Positions 56,667-64,000 of a stretch of 64,000 nucleotides of DNA are shown piece after piece. The position numbers were made by a program, and so were the translations under genes. The DNA comes from Blasia pusilla (Eukaryota > Marchantiophyta > Marchantiopsida > Blasiales): the NCBI GenBank assembly GCA_050084515.1, contig CM114272.1:37944001-38008000 (forward strand), in the 5' to 3' direction. Position 1 is the first letter of the stretch; every line of letters starts with the position of its first letter. The notes below the pieces were generated by a model, which did no database searches, was not told the DNA's origin, and saw nothing but the letters and a program-made list of their open reading frames with translations.

Positions 56667-57520
56667 ATGGCATCGTCCTCTCCCTCTAGTGTGCCAGTGG
56701 AGGAGACTTGGGAGCCATTACTTGGGCCCAAGCTTACGGGAGGTGAGAAACGACGCTTGATACAGTTCCTACGTGCTTATAGGAGTTGTTTTGCCTTTAG
56801 CATGAAGGAGTTGGGTTCTCTGGTTGGACTCGATATACGGATTGATTTGGCTAGTGATACGCCAATCTTCCATCGTCCCTACCGATATAGTGATATGGAG
56901 AGGGACCTGATTCAGAGTAGGACGTTGGACCTTTTGGAGGCTAGATTAGTGGAGTTGTCGCATGGAGACTATGCATCACCCACGGTCATGCCTGCTAAAA
57001 AGGATATGCATGGCAACTACACGGATAGGCGGATGTGTGGAGATTACTGTCTTATCAATCGGCAAACCAAGGCCGATAGGTATGCCATGCCTACACCTGA
57101 GGAGATCTTTGATGTGGTGGGACAGGAAAAGATTTTCAGTACTCTGGATCTTCGGGCAGGATACCATCAATTGCCGATTCGGAGAGTGACAAGGCCAAGA
57201 AAAGACATTTTGGGGTGTCAACTCTCATGGCAAGGATTGTTTGTACCGGTGGAAATTCTTACCCTTTGGGTTGAAGAATGCACTGCCGAGGTTTCGAGAG
57301 TGATTTTGAGATCCTAGGGGTTGGATTTTGTTATTTGTTACATTGATGATATCTTGGTGTTGATAGAACACGGTGGAGGAGCATCAGATACATTTGCAGA
57401 TGGTGTTTGAGCAGTTGAAAGCTCATGGTCTACGTTTGCATCCAGGAAAGTGTAAGTTCTTCCATAAGGATGTTGAGTACTTGGGTCATGTGATCTATCT
57501 AGGTGGTTTGGGAGTTTAGC
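56667..57520 (+). pseudogene. pol: Element B reverse transcriptase
   Basis: Begins PSSVPVEETWEPLLGPKLTG and includes LVELSHGDYASPTVMPAKKD, MCGDYCLINRQT, LDLRAGYHQLPI, then a frameshifted FPFGLKN-equivalent and the catalytic YIDD at 57339-57350. The region after YIDD is partly shifted (LHPGKCKFFHKDVEYLGHV). A TAG at 57517-57519 (LGV.QAK) replaces Gln of family C (SLGVQQTK). The same RT family as fragment C. Confidence 0.9.
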
Positions 57521-58180
57521 AAGCAAAGGTGGAGGCTATTGCACTTATTCCGCGTCCGGTAGATGTGAGTAGAGTTCGGGCATTCATGGGATTGGCGAAC
57601 TACTATCGGAGGTATGTGAAGGGATTTAGTGCTATGGCAAAGCCTTTGAACCAATTGCTGAAATTAGATCAAGAGTGGCATTGGGGAGATGATCAGGAGA
57701 GAGCATTTGTGGAGCTTAAGGCCTAGTTGGTGGCGGCGCCTATCTTGGGGAGACCTATCAGAGGGCGCCCATTTCAGTTACACACTGATTGGAGTAGGTT
57801 GGGACTTGGAGCGGTGTTGACACAACATGATGATGAGCACATGGTGTTTGTGGTGGCCTATGCAAGTCGTTCGAATAATGCAGCGAAGTCGCGCTATAGT
57901 TCATATGAGGGAGAGTGCTTGGCAGTAGTGTGGACTGTGGCATACTTTAGGTGTTACTTGTTTGGCACACAGTTTACCCTTGTTACTGATCACCGGCCGC
58001 TCAAGTGGTTGATGGAGTCGACAAGCTTACGGGGAAGCTTGCACGGTGGGCTCTTATCTTACAGAGTATGACTTCCGGGTGGTACATAGACCTGGAGTTG
58101 CCAACCTTGATGATCTTTGATGGGTTGAGTAGGAACCCATGTACTAGCCAAGAGGATACAACTGGGGCTAGATGGCATGG
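57521..58180 (+). pseudogene. pol: Element B RNase H
   Basis: AFMGLANYYRRYVKGFSAMA leads into RNase H: LHTDWSRLGLGAVLTQHDDE, YASRSNNAAKSRYSSYEGEC, VTDHRPLKWLMES. A TAG at 57724-57726 (KA.LVAAP) and a shift near 58020 interrupt it. It shows the region where the CACTA landed in family A. Confidence 0.87.
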
Positions 58181-58407
58181 CGAGGTTGATGAGGAGATGG
58201 TGCCAGGTTGGCATGCATCCGCCTTTTTATGTTGGTTAGGGGTGGACTCTAGTATGGAGGACCACATGATATCTTATTCTAGTCAAAGGGTAGATGGCCA
58301 GCCTTCAGATCCTAAGGTTGGAGATGGTGGTACGGATCAGCGTGATATTCATGATGATGCGTTGGTGTTGGAGTTCCTACGGACCAGTAGGGTGCCAGGC
58401 ATAGTGA

Positions 58408-59457
58408 GTGCCAAGGAGCGAGACCGTGTTCTTCAACGTGCTAAGAGGTATCGATTGGAGGGAACGTGTGTGGGAGGATGGTAGAGTACGAGTAGTGCCG
58501 CATTTGGCTCAGAGAGAGCGCATTGTGCGACATGCCCATGAGGAGTTGGGATATTTTGGGATAAAGCGTACGTATAGCTTACTCCTTGGTCAGTATTGGT
58601 GGCGTGGCATGCATACTCAGGTGCAGCAGTTGGTGTCATGTTGTATGGTTTGTGACCGGGTGAGGGCATCATTCAATGCCCCTATACCACAGTTACACCC
58701 CTTTTCTATTATGGGGTTGGATTACCGTTGGAGTGTGGACTTTGCGGGACCGTTACCGTTGACTGTACGACGTCATCGATATGTGTTGGTGATGGTGGAG
58801 CACTTCTCCAAGTGGATTGAGTGGGTGGCGTTACCTGACAAGGCAAGTGAGGGAACGGCGTATGCGTTTCTTGATAGAGTGCTTAGTCATTTTGGTGCAC
58901 CAGCTGAAGTGATGACCGACCAGGGTATAGAGTTTCAAGGTGAATTTTAGGTCTTGTGTGACAAGGCATTGATTGATCATCGGACCACGTCTCGAGATCA
59001 TCCAGAGGTGGATGGTTTGGCTGAGCGTGTGGTTCAGACGGTGAAGAGGGCATTGCGCCAGTATGGTCTACAAAAGGGGCATCTTGGAGACTGGGATATT
59101 CAGTTGCCATGGTTACCCATGGGGTATAGGTTCAGTTGCCAAGCATCCTTGGCTTCCTTCTCACCTTATTTTCTGTTATATGGCCGAGATCCAGACTTGC
59201 CAGCAGCAATTCGTCGGGAGTCTAGTGAGGTGGTGAACCTTGATGACCCAGAGATGTGGATGAGGATGTGTTCTCAACGGGCGGAGCTCTTTCGGAGAGT
59301 TATGCCAACAGCCTTTGAGAATCTTGCCATTGCTCAACATAGAGATACGTTGCGGTATGCAACCATTCGGGGTGGAGGTTATCGACCATCGATTCGTAGG
59401 TTCCATGTGGGGGACTATGTCTATTGCAGCAGATTGCACCGACAACCTTGGATGTGA
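58408..59457 (+). pseudogene. pol: Element B integrase
   Basis: Zinc module RHAHEELGYFGIKRTYSLL with CMVCDR; the second His of family A (EEFGHFG) is Tyr here. Core: SVDFAGPLPLTVRRHRYVLV (first Asp), VMTDQGIEFQGEF (second Asp), HPEVDGLAERVVQTVKRAL (Glu). A TAG at 58948-58950 replaces the Gln seen in family A (EEFQALCD). The C-terminal part (SCQASLASFSPYFLLYGRDP, RRFHVGDYVY) precedes a one-base shift into the GPY/F and PHD frame. Confidence 0.9.
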
Positions 59458-59774
59458 CGGAAGGCCACACTATTTTACGAGTGCGCGAGGTGTTAGCTTC
59501 TGGAGTTCTCATGTTGGAGGATCGTGATGGAGTTGTTTGGAAGGACCATGTGCGTAATTGTGTGCCATGTCATCTTCCAAATATGGATGGTACTGTTGAC
59601 CCAAGCTTAGCCATGATACGTGCTAGCTTGAGGTGCATGTTGTGTGGGTCTGCTGGTAACGCAGCCCGTATGTTGGTGTGTGATCGGTGTTCTAGGGGTT
59701 GGCACATGATGTGTTTGACTCCACGTATGGATGTTGTTCCTACTGGAAGGTGGGTTTGTCCTCGATGTACTTAG
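59424..59774 (+). pseudogene. pol: Element B integrase C-terminus: GPY/F-like module and PHD finger
   Basis: ILRVREVLASGVLMLEDRDG and WKDHVRNCVPCHLPNMDG form a GPY/F-like module. A complete Cys4-His-Cys3 set follows at 59628-59774: CMLC, CDRC, GWHMMC, and WVCPRC with the conserved Trp two residues before the sixth Cys. Spacing and wording (CDRCSRGWHMMCL, then P.GRWVCPRC) are those of PHD fingers. PHD fingers read histone tails; chromoviral integrases carry a chromodomain at this place. The finger itself is intact. It is separated from the integrase by a one-base shift in this copy. Family A has the same module. Confidence 0.9.
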
Positions 59775-59936
59775 GAGAGGTAGATGACTTGATCTTTGCA
59801 TGATATGGATTACAGATGTGCGACTAACGATGGGGCAACCTAGCACCCGGCCTTCTGATTCGTGCACCCAAGAAGGTGTATGGCATGTAGTATATGTATA
59901 GGGCTACCTGGGAGTTAGAGGGACCTAACCGCCAGT
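59775..59936 (+). other. Element B 3' untranslated region
   Basis: Non-coding and similar to the A equivalent (GGAGTTAGAGGGACCTAACC). Confidence 0.6.
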
Positions 59937-59949
59937 TAGGGGGGCGAGT
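59937..59949 (+). other. Element B polypurine tract
   Basis: TTAGGGGGGCGAG directly before TTGTGGTATACTTG. Confidence 0.8.
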
Positions 59950-60526
59950 TGTGGTATACTTGTGTTTGTGGATGCTCTCGTCTATGTTATGTATGTATGT
60001 GAGTATGGTATGTCAGCGATGTATGTTGTATGACGATGTGGATTCGCACGACAGTTGTCATGACCATACGGATTATGTCGTAGAGTATAGTGTGCTAGTA
60101 GAGGCCATACCTTATATAGGGCTGCAGTGTCTAGGTAGAGATGTGATTTCATACATAGGGTTGGGGGTTACTCAGTTGAGGGTGAGCTTTCTAGTAGGGC
60201 CCGCTCTTAGGTTGGAGGATATAAAGTGGAGTGCACTCAAAGAACAGTCAGTTCTTTGAGTTGAGCCTGTTGCGTTGGGAGTTAACCTTGGTAGTGAGTA
60301 GAGCTCTTGGCTATGGTGTTTCCATAAGCCGACCTAGATTCTCCCATCGTGGAGTGGGTTTGGCTCGATTGTATGTGATTCTATACGTGTTTTATGACAG
60401 TAGGTCTTTCACGGATTTCAGTTGTGGTACACTTGTGTTTGTGGATGCTCTCGTCTATGTTATGTATGTATGTGAGTATGGTATGTCAGCAATGTATGTT
60501 GTATGACGATGTGGATTCGCACGAGA
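59950..60526 (+). repeat. Element B 3' LTR followed by a partial second LTR start
   Basis: Start block 59950-60055 (TGTGGTATACTTGTGTTTGT...), body 60056-60420 (TGTCATGACC...GGATTTCA), then the start block again from 60423 to about 60525. Both start blocks are preceded by GT. It reads like an LTR-LTR junction. Confidence 0.75.
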
Positions 60527-60538
60527 GGGGATACTTAC

Positions 60539-62260
60539 TTTTGCCTTGTCCTTGCATAAAGGCAGCATATGAAATACTCCTCCGCCAATTTTCCATAACG
60601 TGACTTCACATTTGCTCTCAAGTGTTGGGCACACATGCTGTGAATATTATATGGGAAGATTGCATGAACAGCATGTAATAGACCCTTCTGCCTCTCTGAC
60701 ATAATTACTATATTTGGATCGTCGAGGGTAGGAATAGCCTTCTTCAAATATGAACAAAACCATTCCCAATCCTCATTGCTTTCACGAAGGCAAATACCAT
60801 AGGCTACAATTATTGTGTTCGAGTTTCCATCCAACATTGATGCTATGAAAATCTGGACTGGATATTTCCTGTTCTTTGTATGACATGCATCCAACCCGAC
60901 GACCTTCTGCACAAAAGGTATAACGGATTTCATAGCTGAAGGACACATGAATAATCCTTTGAACCTCGCGGATTGTGAGTCCCAAACATCCCATGCAGCC
61001 GTTGCAAGAGGATCAGCTTCCTTCACAGAGTCAATGAAAGCAGGGATCATGTGGAAACTTGCCCGTTCGCCGCCATTCATCCAATCTCGACATATTTCCT
61101 TGCATCTCCATGCGGGAAAGTATGTTGTTTGTCTTTTATAATTTTGGGCTAGGACATTTACAAGTCTGCCCACAGGAATGTTGGGTTGATTCTTAACCCT
61201 ATCTGCCATAACCATTGCCAACCACTTTGCTTTATGAGTAGGACCTCTCCATATGTGAATGTGTCCCGGGCATGTGTGCTTTAGGTTGCATACAATTATC
61301 TGGTAACCGCCACCATTCTTATGTCGCTGGCATCTTACTCTCCATTCACAAGAGGGACGCACCTTGTTATTTGGCACACACATGTACCTCGCAAACTCTC
61401 CACATACACCATTCCGAGCAATCCCAAGTGTTGTTTTATCGTTTGATGTTTCACCGCGCTTTCTTCTTCTCTGCATGGGCTTGTTCAAGGATGCTACTAC
61501 TTCAGTGAATGTATTTTTGAAAATGGGTTGGTTAGGTCGCTTACTATGTTGTGGATGCCATGCTAGTCCCATCCTGGCCGATTGTTTGCGAATTCTGGGG
61601 TCGTGAATGCTTTCCCTTTCCATCCATACATTTAACATCGGCTCCCCAATAGCCTGGTCAATATTGCTAATAGCCGTTGAGCAATTATGAGCCAAAGGGG
61701 ACAATGAACCTGTAGTCACATTTGGCAAATTTGGTTCACCCTACTTTGTAGTCGTCGTTGTAAAGTGGGCCTCCATGTTTGTCGTATCTTTAGGAGGCCA
61801 TGTGGAAAATCCAGCCAACAACATGTTCGTAGCCGCCAAGGGGGCTCCAGCGGTTACACCACAGGTTGAAGGTAAACGTTGGTGGCTATTTCCTTCTGCC
61901 CAATCCAGTTCAAGACTACCAAGTAGGCCCCGTTGCTTGTTAAACCTTGCGTCTATGGGACCGGTAATGTCTCTTAAAGGGGTATCCACTTGACATTGCA
62001 TGTGTCTCATCCATTCCTCACCAGGGGGATTCTCAACATCTTCTTGAAAAGGTTCCTTGCAAGAGCAGGACTTTGGCTCCATTTCTTCTGGCGGACCTTT
62101 CCCTCTTATGTTAGCACCATATCTACAAGTGCGAAGTCGATACCATTTCTTCGTCCGCGCACAACTCTTCGCTCTAGAATTCAAGGAGCACCAACAATCC
62201 AATGCGAACTCGAAGTTATCAAAATTTGTGAAGACTTCATTCAAACGGATCCGTTTGGCC
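60539..62260 (-). CDS. MULE transposase, catalytic exon
   Basis: The acceptor CTCCAG at about 62261 opens RQAKRIRLNEVFTNFDNFEF, then a Cys-rich segment (CSCKEPFQED). The exon continues past an in-frame TAG (61741-61743) into GEPNLPNVTTGSLSPLAHNC, a MuDR-type DNA-binding region (CEWRVRCQRHKNGGGYQIIV, CNLKHTCPGH). The MULE catalytic domain follows: FKGLFMCPSAMKSVIPFV, GLDACHTKNRKYPVQIFIAS (first Asp), GICLRESNEDWEWFCSYLKK, and IMSERQKGLLHAVHAIFP. In the last, Glu (codon 60694-60696) stands where MULE transposases normally have Asp. It ends TRQ/K at a GTAAGT donor (60538). Phase 2 agrees with the exon at 50287. Confidence 0.9.
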
Positions 62261-62295
62261 TGTCTCTGGAGTGCAAAACATCAAAGATAGTAGTC

Positions 62296-62640
62296 AATGA
62301 CTGCAAATAGCCGACATTTTTGCCTTGGCGGCTAAAATTTGCTAAGACATTCTCCTACTTCATCAGTGCTTGGTAGTAGCCGGAGGAGAGAGCGAGTGCT
62401 AGTCAATACTCCTTACCTTCTTCCAAGTTGTATCCTTCCAAATTAGGCTCCTTCTCAATGACTCCGAGTGAAAAATAGCAGCCGAGATTTCCGCCTTGGC
62501 GGCTAAAATCTTTAGAGACATTCTCCTACTTCATCAATGCTTGATAGTAGACGGAGGAGAGAGAACGAGTGGTAGTCAATAATCCTTACCTTCTTCCAAG
62601 CTATATCCTTCCAGATTAGGCTCCTTCTAGAATGTGTTTG
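62296..62640 (-). repeat. Tandem duplication of about 170 bp across an exon edge
   Basis: 62296-62470 and 62471-62640 share GACATTCTCCTACTTCATCA, GAGGAGAGAG and CCTTACCTTCTTCCAAG. Each copy holds coding sequence KEPNLEGY.LEEG followed by a GTAAGG donor, so the exon end and donor were duplicated. Confidence 0.8.
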
Positions 62641-62836
62641 CTTTCCACTGTTCAAAGGCGGCTTGAGAGTCTGAGTGGAATGGCCGCCGACCATATGCAA
62701 CGCACTTCCTGTGTTCCTCCTCTTCACCGGCGAATATACCCTTCTCATCCACGGGGAAGAAGTGTCGGTGTAACACTGAAGCAAAATCGGTGGGCGACAT
62801 CTCCAAGAGATCTCTAAACGGTTCTCTACCATCCAT
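62590..62836 (-). CDS. MULE transposase, probable first exon
   Basis: ATG 62836 opens MDGREPFRDLLEMSPTDFAS, then VDEKGIFAGEEEEHRKCVAY and FEQWKANTF. A TAG at 62627-62629 is followed by KEPNLEGYSLEEG and the donor GAAG/GTAAGG (62589). It lies just inside the right terminal repeat, where a transposase promoter and start are expected. The joining exon to 62260 is not fully resolved because of the tandem duplication. Confidence 0.55.
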
Positions 62837-63052
62837 TCTCGAATAAGCAGGCAGATGAACAGTGCATAATGAGAATATTCATGAAAAACTCGGAGAGGAG
62901 ATGATCTCTGCATTTACATGTGGTGAATCTGGCTCAGTATACCACATTTCTCAACTACGTCATGAGGCGTGTACTACTTGCAGACAGCTTCATACAACAC
63001 CAAATTAAAAGAACACTTGGGACTTACCTGTCCAGCAACCTACGTGGCATCC

Positions 63053-63138
63053 TAAAGAGGCCTATTTAGAAATGATAGTTTATACGGGGCCGCTATAGGG
63101 GTAGTAAATGGGTAGGGGGCCTCTTAAGCAACTACCTC
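63053..63138 (-). repeat. MULE right terminal inverted repeat
   Basis: Reverse complement of 39124-39209 with about five mismatches. It is followed by TACCATCTC, the right target copy. Confidence 0.93.
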
Positions 63139-64000
63139 TACCATCTCAATACTACACTGGGTCGACAATTTGTACACGCGAAATCGATGATTCGCGCACA
63201 CACCCGTAGAAGACCATGCGCAGTTTCTTTTGCGTAGAATTTTCATATATGTCTTGTGATTGACTAGGAGTAATAATCGGGACTCTGTGAACTCGTAAGA
63301 GTATCTGAAACATCTTGAGATTTTCTTCTCGAAGTCAAATCGCAGTGTTATCAATGTGCTAAACCTTAGCAATTCCATAGCGCGTCTTGTAAATGAGAAA
63401 GGCGTATGGTGTAGAATTAAGCGCGCAGTATGACTCGTATCGCCGATGGAACAAAATTAGATATCCGACGATCTGTCGGAATGACTTCCCTGGAGGATAA
63501 GACTAGTCTTGTGGATTTAAATATCAAATCAGTCGTGAACTTGAAAATGTGAAAGCCTCTTAGACTACTTTGATGGTCAGACACAGGGAGAGTCTCAGCG
63601 CAAGCCTCCGGTGCTGTCAATATCTGTACACAAACGTTTAAGAAACTATGATTATGATCTCCAAATGCACACACACGGCCGCTGAGCCTCTTAGGAAACT
63701 CAGCACACTGGCAAAGGGTCAAGTGGCTGCATTGCCGCAGCACAAGATTAGACTTATCCTCTGGATGAGATTCATCCAGAGGTCTAAGATGAATCCAGAT
63801 GTATTAGACACTGATCGCGAGATTTGTTGGCCGCGTGAGCGAGAATGGCCCGAAAATGGCCGGGCCATGGCATTTTGTCTCGAGTGGAGGATTAGGTCAG
63901 TCACATCCGTGGGAGTCGCGCCATTCGATGTACAGCAACGCGGCTTTGTAATGAGTGTACGCACCGGCAACAACTAGAATATGGAAGATTTGGTGGCTGT
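63139..64000. other. Flank right of the MULE, no gene seen
   Basis: Continues the sequence interrupted at 39123. Open frames on both strands are short and overlap one another, with no recognisable domain and no tRNA-like fold noticed. Confidence 0.5.

Larger units (their letters stand above)
50742..60526 (+). mobile_element. Ty3/gypsy element B with cytosine methyltransferase and PHD finger
   Basis: Order: LTR body (50742-51111), about 1.5-kb leader, gag, protease, methyltransferase, RT, RNase H, integrase, PHD finger, polypurine tract, 3' LTR. It lies within the MULE transposase intron and is opposite in strand to that gene. A 5-bp target duplication is only partly readable (TGGGA at 50737-50741 and GGGGA at 60527-60531, 4 of 5). 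Frameshifts and TAG stops show the copy is inactive. It is related to families A and C in RT and to A in the PHD region. Confidence 0.93.
50288..60538 (-). other. Transposase intron of 10,251 bp holding element B
   Basis: Donor GTAAGT (60538-60533) and acceptor TGTACAG (50294-50288) on the minus strand. Codon phase is restored across the join (RQ-K-FEFW). Without element B the intron would be about 0.5 kb. Confidence 0.85.
39124..63138 (-). mobile_element. Mutator-like element (MULE), 24 kb, with cargo ORFs and a nested Ty3 element
   Basis: Terminal inverted repeats of about 86 bp (39124-39209 and 63053-63138) begin GAGGTAGTTGCTTAAGAGGC on both ends. They are flanked by TACCATCTT (39115-39123) and TACCATCTC (63139-63147), an 8-of-9 match to the 9-bp duplication expected of MULEs. 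Inside are a MuDR-type transposase gene on the minus strand with introns, a plus-strand ORF next to the left end, and a minus-strand multi-exon cargo gene. The nested Ty3 element B lies in a transposase intron. Without B the element is about 14 kb. Confidence 0.94.

Noticed and set aside
8579-62629. A nuclear code that reads TAG and TAA as Gln
   Set aside because: Not required: CGA-to-TGA stops also occur and one TAG in family A (20356) stands at an Arg position. It is kept only as an alternative to test.
63139-64000. ORFs on both strands in the right flank as host genes
   Set aside because: Short, mutually overlapping and without domains or splice signals I could support.

Overview
The window is a pile of nested plant-type transposable elements, and I find no ordinary host gene. 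Four things point to a streptophyte nuclear genome: a CACTA element with DUF4216 and Transposase_24-type proteins, a spliced Mutator-like (MULE) transposase with a SWIM finger, an Athila/Tat-like Ty3 family primed by tRNA-Asp, and a Ty1/copia remnant. One Ty3 family carries a C5 cytosine methyltransferase. I recall methyltransferase capture by gypsy elements being reported from charophyte algae, so a charophyte with a large repeat-rich genome is my guess for the host. That last step is inference. The names A to D for the Ty3 families are mine. Layout: 1-960 is a minus-strand Ty3 pol remnant (family C). From 1310 a plus-strand Ty3 element (family A) begins inside RNase H. It is cut at 1588 by an 18.5-kb CACTA element (1589-20114, ends CACTAG...CTAGTG, 3-bp GTA duplication), and its reading frame resumes at 20115. 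Family A is cut again at 21621 by a 12.8-kb insertion bracketed by the 8-bp repeat ACTATACG. It resumes at 34416 with its integrase tail and a damaged PHD finger, then a polypurine tract and an LTR. Inside the CACTA lie LINE fragments, three long CT microsatellites and a 3'-truncated Ty3 element of family D (D1, plus strand, 5530-13921). Inside the 12.8-kb insertion lies a complete, recent family D element on the minus strand (D2, 22114-32777; two 1158-bp LTRs; AAAAT duplication). Both D copies carry an extra ORF after the integrase. From 35764 there is a copia remnant, then a non-coding block (37690-38475) that is an inverted relative of 33215-33960. From 39124 to 63138 there is one MULE with about 86-bp terminal inverted repeats and a 9-bp target duplication (8 of 9 matching). 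It carries a spliced MuDR-type transposase on the minus strand and several cargo ORFs, including a protein with eight 12-residue repeats. The transposase gene has a 10.25-kb phase-2 intron, and a whole Ty3 element (family B, 50742-60526) sits in it. Element B is the most interesting object. In order it encodes gag with an RGG tail, an aspartic protease, a cytosine methyltransferase with motifs I, IV, VI, VIII and X in canonical order, then RT, RNase H, integrase, and a C-terminal PHD finger. It therefore looks like a retrotransposon carrying both a DNA-methylation writer and a histone-reader-type finger. Most premature stops in the window are TAG at positions where a relative has CAG, and the other stops that could be paired are mostly CAA>TAA or CGA>TGA. 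This is what C-to-T decay of methylated cytosine would leave. Coordinates of decayed coding regions are approximate where frameshifts occur.
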